Assembly (NCBI RefSeq): GCF_030730925.1 | Contig: NZ_JAVAMB010000001.1 | Coordinates: forward strand, 186,001-250,000 | Reading direction: 5' to 3' | DNA length: 64,000 nt | From: Flavobacterium sp. DG2-3 | Lineage (GTDB): Bacteria > Bacteroidota > Bacteroidia > Flavobacteriales > Flavobacteriaceae | Shown here: piece by piece, positions 34,602-43,778 of the stretch | Position numbering within the stretch: position 1 is the first letter of the stretch | Layout: each line of letters opens with the position of its first letter | The notes under the pieces: model-generated | What the model saw: the letters and a program-made list of their open reading frames with translations, nothing else | Told to the model about the DNA's origin: nothing | The model's database searches: none | Program-made: the position numbers and the translations under genes

Positions 34602-35565
34602 TATCGGGTGTTTTAGATAAATGATAAATAGCATCGCCTTCGTAAACAATTGGCGAATGATTGGCATTAATTACATATCCATCATGAGGCGCTTTAACTT
34701 TTTGCTCAAATTTCCCAAACGGATCTGTAATTATGGCCAAGATAGTTCCTTTGGTTACAAATTTCCCAACTAGATTAAAATCATGCAGCAAACCAGAACA
34801 TTTTGCTCGAAGCCAAACCGATTGTTTAATGTAAATAGTTGGTGTTAATGCTGGTTCCATAATTTGTTTAGAATCGAGCATCCCTAAATAGTGAAGCAAA
34901 CGTTTTGTGCCTAAAACACCTTGATTTGCAATTTCATTATTGATATCTAAAGATTTTCCGCCTTCAAAAAGAAGCATTTTTACATTGGCACTCTCAGAAG
35001 TCTTTCTAAAAGAACCGCTTATATTTTTAGAATAAAGTGTAAAAGGTGCATTAAAAATATCGGCCAGAACTTTCAATTCAGGATTATTTTCTGTGATTCT
35101 GATTTGCGGTGCATTAAAACGGCTTGCTCCACCTGCATGAAAATCGACTGCATAATCTAAAATGGGCAAAATTTCTTCGACAATATGATAGGCAAATCGG
35201 CTGGCAAGAGAACCTTTTTTGCTTCCCGGAAAAACACGATTTAAGTCGCGTCCGTCTGGAAACTCTCGAGATTTGTTGACAAATCCGTACATATTGATAA
35301 CCGGAATGCAGATTATTGTACCGCGAGCAGGTCTGTTTATTTTTTTACTGATGATCTGACGAACAACTTCAACACCATTAATTTCGTCGCCATGAATTCC
35401 TGCTGAAAATAAAATGGTTGGGCCTTCATGTTTGGAACGGCGCACAATTACAGGAATATTCAACTTTGTTGTAGTATGCAGCCGAGCAATTTCGACGTTT
35501 ATCGTTCGGTGTTCTCCCGGCAAAATCGATTCGCCAAAAATAACCAATGGAGTACTATTTTTCAT
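34588..35565 (-). CDS. Succinylglutamate desuccinylase / aspartoacylase family protein
   Basis: This is a 325-residue M14-like zinc hydrolase. Zinc ligands are in SAGIHGDEINGVEVVRQI (H and E), and the third ligand block is YAVDFHAGGASRFNAP. A C-terminal barrel-like lid (GYVINANHSPIVYEGDAIYHL) is typical of the AstE/AspA group in Bacteroidota. It probably splits an amide or peptide bond of an acylated amino acid; substrate is not identified. It is co-transcribed with the 5-formyl-THF cyclo-ligase gene by overlap. Confidence 0.9.
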   Translation of the reverse strand: MKNSTPLVIFGESILPGEHRTINVEIARLHTTTKLNIPVIVRRSKHEGPTILFSAGIHGDEINGVEVVRQIISKKINRPARGTIICIPVINMYGFVNKSREFPDGRDLNRVFPGSKKGSLASRFAYHIVEEILPILDYAVDFHAGGASRFNAPQIRITENNPELKVLADIFNAPFTLYSKNISGSFRKTSESANVKMLLFEGGKSLDINNEIANQGVLGTKRLLHYLGMLDSKQIMEPALTPTIYIKQSVWLRAKCSGLLHDFNLVGKFVTKGTILAIITDPFGKFEQKVKAPHDGYVINANHSPIVYEGDAIYHLSKTPDNVDE

Positions 35566-35701
35566 GTAGAATTATAAAATCTAAATATAGAAATTATTCT
35601 TTTGATTTTGTAAATTTGAAACTAATTCAATGTTAAGCTTCTTTTGGAAATCGGAATGATTTTTGAAAAGCTTTTCGAACAATCTTCAGAAACAAAATAG
35701 A

Positions 35702-37495
35702 ATGCAAAAACCAGCCTTAGATCTTCAAATTTTAACTTTGCCTGATAATCCCGGTGTCTATCAATATTACGATAAAGATGGGAAAATCTTGTATGTCGGC
35801 AAAGCCAAAAATTTAAAAAAAAGGGTTTCATCCTATTTCAATAAAATTCACGATACTGCGAAAACGAATGTTTTGGTAAAAAAAATCGTGACTATAAAAC
35901 ACATCGTAGTTCCAACCGAAACCGATGCGCTTTTATTAGAAAACAATTTAATTAAAACACTTCAGCCGCGATATAATGTTTTACTGCGTGATGACAAAAG
36001 TTATCCGTGGATCTGCATTAAAAAAGAACCTTTTTCTAGAATATTTCTAACTAGAAGAATGGTCAAAGATGGCTCAGAATATTTTGGCCCGTACACCAAT
36101 TTCAAAATGGTGTACACGATTTTGGATTTGATTAAAGAATTATATCCGCTTCGAACTTGCACTTACGATTTGAGCGAATCGAATATTAATTCAGGAAAAT
36201 TTAAAGTTTGTTTAGAATATCATATTGGCAATTGCAAGGGTCCTTGTGAAGGTTTAGAACCTTTGGAAGAATATCAAAGACAGGTCAATGCGATTCGCGA
36301 AATCCTGAAAGGAAACTTCAAAGAAAGTTTAAAAGACTTCAAGAAGTTAATGACCAATTATGCGCAGAATCTTCAGTTTGAAGAAGCGCAAAAAATTAAA
36401 GAAAAAATTGATATTCTGGAGAATTACCAATCCAAATCGACAATTATAAATCCGAAGATTACTAATATTGATGTCTTTTCAATTGTTTCTGACGAAAGTG
36501 CCGCTTATGTTAACTTTTTGCAGATTTCTCATGGTTCGATTATTCGTTCGCATACTTTAGAAATGAAGAAAAAACTGGACGAAAGCGATGAAGAATTATT
36601 AGAATTAGCTATTGTAGAACTTCGTGAACGTTTCCAGTTATTATCAAAAGAAATTATTGTTCCTTTTGAATTGGATTTGGGCGAAAATATCAAAATCACT
36701 GTTCCGCAGCTTGGTGACAAAAAACAGATTTTAGATTTATCCATTCGAAATGCCAAATTCTACCGAATCGAACAATTGAAACAATTGCAAATTGTAGATC
36801 CAGATCGTCACGTAAACCGAATTATGGCTCAGATGCAGAAAGATTTACGTCTTCCTGTTGAGCCTCGACATATAGAATGTTTTGATAACTCGAACATTCA
36901 GGGAACTAATCCTGTTGCGGCTTGCGTGGTTTTTAAAGACGGAAAACCAAGCAAAAAAGATTACCGCCATTTTAACGTAAAAACTGTTGAAGGTCCAGAC
37001 GATTTTGCTTCGATGACCGAAATTGTTGGCCGACGTTATAAAAGATTATTAGAAGAAAACGAGCCTTTACCGCAATTAATAATTATTGACGGTGGAAAAG
37101 GGCAGCTTTCTGCAGCTTTAAAAAGTATTGACGAACTTGGACTTCGCGGAAAAGTTACTATTATCGGTATCGCAAAACGCCTCGAAGAACTTTTCTATCC
37201 TGGCGATTCAATTCCGCTTTATTTAGATAAAAGATCAGAAACTTTAAAAGTCATTCAGCAGTTAAGAAATGAAGCGCACCGATTCGGAATCACATTTCAC
37301 CGTGATAAAAGAAGTAAAGCCGCGCTTAATTCTTCTGTCGAAAGCATTCCGGGAATCGGAGAAAAAACCATGACAACGTTAATTCAACATTTCAAGAGTG
37401 TTAAAAGATTAAAATTAGCAACAGAAAAGGAAATTTCAGCAGTGATAGGGGTTTCTAAAGCCAAAAAAATTGTCGACTTTTACAAAACCAATTAA
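35702..37495 (+). CDS. uvrC: Excinuclease ABC subunit C
   Basis: From the ATG at 35702 it has 597 residues; a TTG-initiated frame from 35663 was rejected. The GIY-YIG nuclease (NPGVYQYYDKDGKILYVGKAKNLKKRV) is at residues 15-45. A UVR motif lies near 205-235 and the RNase-H-like second nuclease contains HIECFDNSNIQGTNPVAACV. C-terminal helix-hairpin-helix pairs (IPGIGEKTMTTLIQHF, VIGVSKAKKIVDFY) complete it. UvrC makes both incisions in nucleotide excision repair. The patatin gene begins 8 bp after the stop. Confidence 0.96.
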   Translation: MQKPALDLQILTLPDNPGVYQYYDKDGKILYVGKAKNLKKRVSSYFNKIHDTAKTNVLVKKIVTIKHIVVPTETDALLLENNLIKTLQPRYNVLLRDDKSYPWICIKKEPFSRIFLTRRMVKDGSEYFGPYTNFKMVYTILDLIKELYPLRTCTYDLSESNINSGKFKVCLEYHIGNCKGPCEGLEPLEEYQRQVNAIREILKGNFKESLKDFKKLMTNYAQNLQFEEAQKIKEKIDILENYQSKSTIINPKITNIDVFSIVSDESAAYVNFLQISHGSIIRSHTLEMKKKLDESDEELLELAIVELRERFQLLSKEIIVPFELDLGENIKITVPQLGDKKQILDLSIRNAKFYRIEQLKQLQIVDPDRHVNRIMAQMQKDLRLPVEPRHIECFDNSNIQGTNPVAACVVFKDGKPSKKDYRHFNVKTVEGPDDFASMTEIVGRRYKRLLEENEPLPQLIIIDGGKGQLSAALKSIDELGLRGKVTIIGIAKRLEELFYPGDSIPLYLDKRSETLKVIQQLRNEAHRFGITFHRDKRSKAALNSSVESIPGIGEKTMTTLIQHFKSVKRLKLATEKEISAVIGVSKAKKIVDFYKTN

Positions 37496-37502
37496 AATTT
37501 GT

Positions 37503-39860
37503 ATGCGCCCATTCCAGCTGTCCATTTCAAATACTCGGTCAAAAGCTTTTTTTTCCAATACCAAAAAAGGAGCTTCTTGGGTCGCTCTTTTTTGGCAGGA
37601 AAAAATAACCTTTTGCCTCTCGCAGTTTTCCATTTCCATCTGGGGCGTGTCAACACTCTTTTTCATCAGCACATTTTTACTTTCACAGGAAATAAATGCT
37701 CAAGAAATTAAAAAAGACAGTGTAAAAAGACCCAAAATAGGATTAGTTTTAAGTGGTGGCGGCGCCAAAGGTTTTGCACATATCGGAGTTTTGAAAGTTT
37801 TGGAAGAAGCCGGAATCAAAATTGATTATATCGGCGGAACCAGTATGGGGTCTGTAATTGGCGGACTTTATGCTTCTGGTTACAATGCTTCGCAAATTGA
37901 TTCCATTTTCAAACAAACCAATTTCGACGAATTAATAAACGATTATATTCCACGTTCGTCAAAAAACTTTTACGGCAAAAAAAATGACGAATTATATGCC
38001 ATATCTCTGCCTTTCAGCAATTTCAGAATTGGAATTCCAGAAGCGCTTTCAAAAGGAATGTACAATTACAATCTTTTAAGCAGTTTGACTCGAAACGTAC
38101 GTCACGTTAGAGATTTCAACAACTTGCCAATTCCATTTTTATGTATTGCAACCAATATTGAAACTGGCGAAGAAGTACTGCTCAATAAGGGCAATTTGGT
38201 TCAGGCCATGATGGCGAGCGCTGCTTTTCCATCCTTATTTACACCCGTTGAAATTGACGGAAAACTTTTGGTCGATGGTGGTGTAGTCAACAATTACCCT
38301 ATTCAAGAAGTGAAAAATCTCGGTGCAGACATTATTATTGGTGTAGATGTGCAAGATGATTTGCAAAATAGAAAAGGCTTAAAAAACGCAACCCGAATTT
38401 TGGTCCAAATTACCAATCTCCAGTCGATTGAAAAAATGAAAGGCAAAAGACAGGAAACTGATATTTATATCAAACCCGATATTCGTGATTTTGGTGTTAT
38501 TTCATTTGACCGAGGAGAAGAAATCATTAGAAAAGGAGAAGAAGCCGCTTTTGCTGTTTATGAAAAAATAAAATCTTTGACCGATGAAAATAACTTTTAT
38601 AAAAAACCAAAGTTAAAAATTGCATCAGATACCATTCAAATTCAAAACATAAATACAGACAAATTAGAAAATTATACGAAAGAATATATTCGCGGTAAAC
38701 TTCGTTTCAAACCGGGAAGTACCATAACTTATGATGGGCTAAAAGCCGGAATAAACAACTTAAATGCAACACAAAACTTTAGCACCATTTCGTATTGTCT
38801 TCAGCCAAATGGCGAAAAGGACGATCTTGATTTGGTTTTAAAAGAAAATCCAACGCAGACGTATTTAAAACTTGGACTTCACTATGACGGACTTTATAAA
38901 AGTGGTATTTTGTTAAATCTTACGCATAAAAAGACCTTTTTAAAAAATGATGTTACTTCTCTAGATATTATTTTAGGAGATAATTTCAGATATGATTTTA
39001 ATTATTATGTCGAAAATGGTTTTAATATCAGCTTTGGTTTTCGTTCTAGACTAAGCCAGTTTAATCGAAATGTAACGACAAGTTTGAGCAACATTCTAAA
39101 TGAAACTCCAAATGTCAACCTTATTAATGTTGATTTTATGGACGTCAACAATCAAGCTTATTTTCAGACTATTTTTGTCCAGAAGTTTTTAATGGGCGGA
39201 GGTTTAGAATACAAATACCTAAAAATCAATTCGCCGACACTTTCCAATCAGGATAATATAATTGACAAAAGCAGTTATTTTAGCGCCTTTGCTTATTTAA
39301 AATACGATTCGCTTGACGAAAAATATTACCCAAGTTCTGGATTGTATTTTTCTACCGATCTGCAGACTTATATGGCATCTTCAGATTACACCAATACTTT
39401 TAAACCATTTTCGATTGCAAAAGCTGAAGTTTCTTTTGTCAATACTTTATTTAGAAAAGCCACTTTTAAGATTGATGCCGATGCAGGTTTTACTTTTGGA
39501 AATACTAGTGTTCCGTTTTTCGACTTTATTTTAGGTGGCTACGGTTATAACAAAATCAACAACTTCAATTATTTTTACGGTTATGACTTTTTAAGTATTG
39601 CGGGTAACAGCTATATCAAAACTGGAATTACACTGGATTACGAAATTCTTAGAAAAAACCATATTAATTTATCTGCGAATTTTGCCAATCTCGGAAACGA
39701 CATTTTTTCTACCGTTGACTGGGTTTCTATGCCAAAATATACGGGTTATGCAGTTGGTTACGGTTTAGAAACTATTATTGGCCCGATAGAAGTAAAACAA
39801 TCTTGGTCTCCAGAAATGTCAAAAAGCTTTACATGGTTTAGCATCGGATTCTTATTTTAG
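37503..39860 (+). CDS. Patatin-like phospholipase fused to an Omp85-type outer-membrane barrel
   Basis: From the ATG at 37503 the product has 785 residues; a TTG frame starting inside uvrC was rejected. An atypical long N-terminus leads to a hydrophobic export segment (about 47-66, WGVSTLFFISTFLLSQEINAQ). The patatin lipase has GGGAKG (85-90, oxyanion hole), GTSMG (112-116, Ser114 nucleophile) and DGG (Asp258), so the dyad is intact. A POTRA-like part follows (about 400-460), then a C-terminal beta barrel ending WFSIGFLF. The layout matches the PlpD type (type Vd) of self-exporting lipases. It may be translated with uvrC. Confidence 0.92.
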   Translation: MRPFQLSISNTRSKAFFSNTKKGASWVALFWQEKITFCLSQFSISIWGVSTLFFISTFLLSQEINAQEIKKDSVKRPKIGLVLSGGGAKGFAHIGVLKVLEEAGIKIDYIGGTSMGSVIGGLYASGYNASQIDSIFKQTNFDELINDYIPRSSKNFYGKKNDELYAISLPFSNFRIGIPEALSKGMYNYNLLSSLTRNVRHVRDFNNLPIPFLCIATNIETGEEVLLNKGNLVQAMMASAAFPSLFTPVEIDGKLLVDGGVVNNYPIQEVKNLGADIIIGVDVQDDLQNRKGLKNATRILVQITNLQSIEKMKGKRQETDIYIKPDIRDFGVISFDRGEEIIRKGEEAAFAVYEKIKSLTDENNFYKKPKLKIASDTIQIQNINTDKLENYTKEYIRGKLRFKPGSTITYDGLKAGINNLNATQNFSTISYCLQPNGEKDDLDLVLKENPTQTYLKLGLHYDGLYKSGILLNLTHKKTFLKNDVTSLDIILGDNFRYDFNYYVENGFNISFGFRSRLSQFNRNVTTSLSNILNETPNVNLINVDFMDVNNQAYFQTIFVQKFLMGGGLEYKYLKINSPTLSNQDNIIDKSSYFSAFAYLKYDSLDEKYYPSSGLYFSTDLQTYMASSDYTNTFKPFSIAKAEVSFVNTLFRKATFKIDADAGFTFGNTSVPFFDFILGGYGYNKINNFNYFYGYDFLSIAGNSYIKTGITLDYEILRKNHINLSANFANLGNDIFSTVDWVSMPKYTGYAVGYGLETIIGPIEVKQSWSPEMSKSFTWFSIGFLF

Positions 39861-40000
39861 TAGTATGACAGAGAATACTTCAACAAAATCAAGCTATTTT
39901 TTTGCTTAGTAAAAATTAAATCAAAAAAATCAGAACATTTTTTAGTTATAAATAATATAATTTTTATTTTTACTTCGAAAAAATTACGACATTTGTTATA

Positions 40001-40066
40001 ATGAAAACAAAATGGACAGGTTTATTAGAGTATCTTCAATTCCTCATCAAGAGAAATCCTGAGTAA
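40001..40066 (+). CDS. Possible 21-residue microprotein
   Basis: ATG to TAA encodes MKTKWTGLLEYLQFLIKRNP then E, a short amphipathic, basic peptide. GACATTTG at 39988-39995 matches five of six fixed -7 positions and would start a nearly leaderless message. There is no ribosome-binding site, and size alone does not exceed chance. The rest of the 310-bp gap between the patatin and hmgA genes has no other gene. Confidence 0.25.
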   Translation: MKTKWTGLLEYLQFLIKRNPE

Positions 40067-40074
40067 TACTATGA

Positions 40075-40165
40075 ATTGAATAATTAGCCAACTTAGAAAA
40101 TGAGCTGATTATCTGTTCACAATTTACATTTTCTAATTATCTAATTTATAAATTATCTAATTGAA
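40075..40165. repeat. TTATCTAATT word-rich leader before hmgA
   Basis: Degenerate copies of TCTAATTA (TTTCTAATTA, TATCTAATTT, TATCTAATTG) sit on the right and AATTAGCCAACTTAG on the left, again forming loose inverted arms in the gap before hmgA. Confidence 0.45.
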
Positions 40166-40171
40166 AAAGCC

Positions 40172-41329
40172 ATGCCATTATATCATAAACTCGGAGACTT
40201 TCCGCAAAAGCGACACACCCAATTTGAAAAACCAAACGGAGGTTTTTACTATGAACAATTGTTCGGAACAGAGGGTTTTCATGGTCATTCGTCATTGTCT
40301 TATCATGTACACAGACCAACACAGGTTAAAGAAATTTTGAACTCTTATTCGGTTGAACCTAAAATAGCAATCGAAAAAAACATAAAATCACTTCTTTTTA
40401 AAGGTTTTGAATTAAAACCTGAAAATGACTTTTTAGACAGCCGCAAAGCAATGTTGGTTAACAAAGACTGTATTATTGGTTTGGCTGCGCCTAAAGAATC
40501 GCTTCGAAATTATTTCTACAAAAATGCCGATGCCGATGAAATGCTTTTCATTCATAAAGGAAAAGGAAAATTAAGAACCATGTTAGGAAACATTCCTTTT
40601 GAATATGGCGATTACCTAATTATTCCGCGCGGTATTATTTATCAAATAGACTTTGAGACGGAAGATAACAGGCTTTTTTATGTAGAATCGTACTCTCCTT
40701 TTTATACTCCAAAACGTTATAAAAACCAGTCGGGTCAGCATTTAGAACATTCGCCATTTTGCGAACGCGATTTTATTCTGCCAAACGAATTGGAAACACA
40801 TGACGAAAAAGGTGATTTTTTAATTAAAATCAAAAAAGAAGGAATGATCCATGAAGTGGTTTATGCCACACATCCGTTTGACGTTGTAGGCTGGGACGGC
40901 TACAATTTCCCTTACGGATTTTCAATTCATAACTTTGAACCTATAACGGGACGTGTTCACCAACCGCCTCCGGTACACCAAACTTTTGAAACAGCTGCTT
41001 TTGTAGTTTGCTCATTCTGCCCAAGACTTTACGATTATCACCCAAAAGCGATTCCAGCGCCATACAATCACAGCAATATAGATTCTGACGAAGTACTATA
41101 TTATGTAGATGGCGATTTTATGAGCCGCAATAATATTGAGCAAGGCCATATTACTTTACACCCAAAAGGAATTCCGCACGGACCAGCGCCAGGCGCAATG
41201 GAACGTAGTATTGGTCATAAAGAAACTCAGGAATTAGCCGTTATGGTTGACACTTTCAGACCGCTTATGGTTACTGAAGAAGCAATGGGTCTTGATGATG
41301 GGAAATATTACAAATCCTGGACGGAGTAG
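40172..41329 (+). CDS. hmgA: Homogentisate 1,2-dioxygenase
   Basis: This 385-residue cupin-type dioxygenase opens the ring of homogentisate in tyrosine breakdown. The opening MPLYHKLGDFPQKRHTQF and the iron region GRVHQPPPVHQTFETAAFVVCSF, followed by LHPKGIPHGPAPGAME, are characteristic; histidines and a glutamate bind Fe(II). Length is typical of the shorter bacterial form. The next gene but one on the same strand makes homogentisate from 4-hydroxyphenylpyruvate, so the two consecutive steps are encoded together, separated by a GCAAAG repeat. Confidence 0.95.
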   Translation: MPLYHKLGDFPQKRHTQFEKPNGGFYYEQLFGTEGFHGHSSLSYHVHRPTQVKEILNSYSVEPKIAIEKNIKSLLFKGFELKPENDFLDSRKAMLVNKDCIIGLAAPKESLRNYFYKNADADEMLFIHKGKGKLRTMLGNIPFEYGDYLIIPRGIIYQIDFETEDNRLFYVESYSPFYTPKRYKNQSGQHLEHSPFCERDFILPNELETHDEKGDFLIKIKKEGMIHEVVYATHPFDVVGWDGYNFPYGFSIHNFEPITGRVHQPPPVHQTFETAAFVVCSFCPRLYDYHPKAIPAPYNHSNIDSDEVLYYVDGDFMSRNNIEQGHITLHPKGIPHGPAPGAMERSIGHKETQELAVMVDTFRPLMVTEEAMGLDDGKYYKSWTE

Positions 41330-41339
41330 CTAGCCGAAT

Positions 41340-41490
41340 TTAACCGCAAAGTCCGCAAAGGATTTTCGCAAAGTTCACAAAGATTTTCTAGTTAAGTTTT
41401 ATCAAACTAAGTCCGCAAAGCTTTGCGTTCTTTTTCGATTTTACAAAATCTAGCTCAAACAAAACTTTGCGCTCTTTGCGGTAAAAAAAC
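41340..41490. repeat. CCGCAAAG / CTTTGCGG inverted word repeat
   Basis: ACCGCAAAGTCCGCAAAGGA at 41343-41362 faces CTTTGCGCTCTTTGCGGT (41465-41482) as outer arms. Inside are TCGCAAAG, CACAAAG, and a perfect CCGCAAAGCTTTGCG. It fills the gap between hmgA and the 4-HPP dioxygenase gene. Confidence 0.75.
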
Positions 41491-41548
41491 ACAATCAAAA
41501 AAACAACACTTTCGATTCATCAAAAAATCGATTTAAAAAATAAACATT

Positions 41549-42709
41549 ATGTCAAAAGAAGTAAAATCAGTAGAATACGGATTAGAGAAAATATTTGAAG
41601 GAGCACAAGATTTCCTTCCCTTATTAGGAACAGATTATGTAGAATTTTATGTGGGAAATGCTAAACAAGCTGCACATTATTATAAATCTGCATTTGGATA
41701 TCAGTCTTTGGCTTACGCCGGATTGGAAACTGGAGTTAGAGATAGAGCATCTTATGTTTTAAAACAAGACAAAATTAGAATTGTTCTGACAACGCCTTTA
41801 AAAGCAGATTCTCCAATAAATGAACATTTGAAAAAACATGGTGACGGAGTAAAAGTAGCAGCACTTTGGGTTGAAGACGCTACAAAATCTTACGAAGAAA
41901 CGATGAAACGTGGCGCGCGTTCTTTTATGGAACCAACTATAGAAGAAGACGAATTTGGTCAAGTGGTTCGTTCTGGAATTTACACTTACGGCGAAACGGT
42001 TCACATTTTTGTAGAAAGAAAAAATTACAATGGCGTTTTCTTGCCTGGTTATAGAGAATGGAAATCTGATTTTAACCCAGAACCAACTGGATTAAAATAC
42101 ATTGACCACATGGTTGGAAATGTGGGATGGAACGAAATGAACACTTGGGTAAAATTCTACGAAGAAGTTATGGGATTTGTAAACTTCCTATCTTTTGATG
42201 ATAAACAAATTACTACCGAATATTCAGCTTTGATGAGTAAAGTAATGTCAAACGGAAACGGAAGAATTAAATTTCCAATCAATGAACCGGCAGAAGGAAA
42301 GAAAAAATCTCAGATCGAAGAATATTTAGATTTCTACGGTGGACCTGGAATTCAGCACATTGCTATTGCAACAGATGATATTATTAAAACCGTATCACAA
42401 CTTAGAGCACGTGGTGTTGAATTTTTATCTGCTCCTCCTCATACTTATTATGAAGCAATTCCAGAAAGATTGGGTGTTCATATGGATATGATGAAAGAAG
42501 ATTTGAACGAAATTGAGAAGCTTGCTATCATGGTAGACGCTGACGAAGATGGATATTTATTACAGATTTTTACAAAGCCCGTTCAAGACAGACCAACACT
42601 TTTCTTCGAAATTATCCAAAGAATGGGTGCAAAAGGATTTGGTGCAGGTAACTTTAAAGCCCTTTTTGAGTCGATTGAAAGAGAGCAAGAATTGAGAGGA
42701 ACACTGTAA
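41549..42709 (+). CDS. hppD: 4-hydroxyphenylpyruvate dioxygenase
   Basis: This 386-residue VOC-fold Fe(II) dioxygenase converts 4-hydroxyphenylpyruvate to homogentisate. Iron ligands are expected at LKYIDHMVGNV (His), GIQHIAIATDDI (His) and RPTLFFEIIQR (Glu); all three blocks are present. The C-terminal gating helix with MGAKGFGAGNFKALFESIE is intact. It operates with the adjacent hmgA. A different gene follows only after a candidate small RNA. Confidence 0.96.
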   Translation: MSKEVKSVEYGLEKIFEGAQDFLPLLGTDYVEFYVGNAKQAAHYYKSAFGYQSLAYAGLETGVRDRASYVLKQDKIRIVLTTPLKADSPINEHLKKHGDGVKVAALWVEDATKSYEETMKRGARSFMEPTIEEDEFGQVVRSGIYTYGETVHIFVERKNYNGVFLPGYREWKSDFNPEPTGLKYIDHMVGNVGWNEMNTWVKFYEEVMGFVNFLSFDDKQITTEYSALMSKVMSNGNGRIKFPINEPAEGKKKSQIEEYLDFYGGPGIQHIAIATDDIIKTVSQLRARGVEFLSAPPHTYYEAIPERLGVHMDMMKEDLNEIEKLAIMVDADEDGYLLQIFTKPVQDRPTLFFEIIQRMGAKGFGAGNFKALFESIEREQELRGTL

Positions 42710-42796
42710 AATGTTAATTTTCATATGCAAAACAGCATAATTCTTTAAAAAACGATGCTTTTTTTGCAAATGTTATGTTAAACTTGACTTTGGCTA

Positions 42797-42826
42797 TTTG
42801 TTTTTTGAACTTTCTATCTATCTTTG
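42797..42826 (+). promoter_or_regulatory. Strong promoter for the candidate small RNA
   Basis: TTTG at 42797-42800, 18 bp, then TATCTTTG at 42819-42826: both boxes and spacing match the Bacteroidota sigma-A consensus and are identical in spacing to the promoter at 14475. Expected start near 42831. Confidence 0.7.
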
Positions 42827-42831
42827 CACTC

Positions 42832-42942
42832 GCAAATCAGGAAGGGGTGGTTTCCTTCCGAATTGATATAAATTTCATAATTTATAGTTTTTTGGTTAGT
42901 TAATAGCATAAAAACTCAGTCATCTTTGACTGAGTTTTTTTG
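42832..42942 (+). ncRNA. Candidate structured small RNA with own promoter and terminator
   Basis: No convincing reading frame lies here, yet a full promoter precedes it. Near the 5' end GGAAGG, an 8-nt loop and CCTTCC form a hairpin (about 42840-42859). A 55-nt AT-rich middle follows, then ACTCAGTCA / TTGACTGAGT with T7, a good intrinsic terminator (42914-42941). Length is about 110 nt. It could be a stand-alone sRNA or an attenuated leader of the DUF3108 gene 65 bp further on. I cannot match it to a known RNA family. Confidence 0.6.
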
Positions 42943-43007
42943 TTTTCATACATTTGGAATAGAATTTGCATTTATCTATCTTTATAATAAAACGTAAAGA
43001 ATGTACT

Positions 43008-43778
43008 ATGAAAAAGCTCATCCTCACTATATTAGCACTAACAACACTTGCCTTTGCGCCGCAAAAGGAAACTGCTTTCGATACTGGAGAATATTTCAAA
43101 TTTAGAATACATTATGGAATTGTAAATGCCGGTTACGCCACTCTTGAAATTAAAGATGCGACAATAAACAACAAAAAGGTATTTCACTCTGTTGGAAAAG
43201 GTTACACAACCGGAATGTCCAAATTTTTCTTTAAAGTAGAAGATCTATACGAGAGCTATTTTGACAAAGAAACGGGTAAACCATATCGTTATGTTAGAAA
43301 AATTGACGAAGGCGGTTACACTAAAAATCAAGAAGGTTTTTTCAATCAAAATGAAAATAGAGTTTTAGTAAAAGACTATAAACGCAAATCAGAAAAAACG
43401 ATTATTGTAACAGAAGAGGTACAAGATATTGTTTCTGCTTTTTATTTTTTAAGAAACCATCCAAACATCGACAAACTGAAATCTGGTGAAGCCATTACAG
43501 TCGACATGTTTTTTGATGATGAAATCACAAAATTTAAGTTAAAATATGTAGGCCGTCAAGATATTACGACTAAATTTGGAACCGTTTCTACGATGGTCTT
43601 CAAACCATTGGTACAGAAAGGCAGAGTATTTAAAGAAAAAGAGAGCTTAACCCTCTGGATAACAGATGATGTAAACAAAGTTCCTATTAGAATAAAAGCA
43701 GATTTAGCCGTAGGTTCTCTTAAAGCTGATCTCGACGAATATAAAGGATTACAAAGTCCACTTAAAGTAAAAAAATAA
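43008..43778 (+). CDS. DUF3108 exported protein
   Basis: From the ATG at 43008 this is a 256-residue protein; an upstream TTG frame was rejected because MKKLILTILALTTLAFA is a clean signal peptide. The DUF3108 pattern is clear: GEYFKFRIHYGIVNAGYATLEI, VEDLYESYFDKETGKPYRYVRKIDEGGY, ITVDMFFDDEITKFKLKYVGRQDI and LTLWITDDVNKVPIRIKA. Probably a periplasmic beta-sandwich of unknown role. Its stop overlaps the tryptophan dioxygenase start by one base. Confidence 0.88.
   Translation: MKKLILTILALTTLAFAPQKETAFDTGEYFKFRIHYGIVNAGYATLEIKDATINNKKVFHSVGKGYTTGMSKFFFKVEDLYESYFDKETGKPYRYVRKIDEGGYTKNQEGFFNQNENRVLVKDYKRKSEKTIIVTEEVQDIVSAFYFLRNHPNIDKLKSGEAITVDMFFDDEITKFKLKYVGRQDITTKFGTVSTMVFKPLVQKGRVFKEKESLTLWITDDVNKVPIRIKADLAVGSLKADLDEYKGLQSPLKVKK

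Noticed and set aside
42842..42902. Small coding gene inside the candidate sRNA
   Set aside because: No ATG-started frame of useful length with a coherent protein is present between the promoter and terminator.
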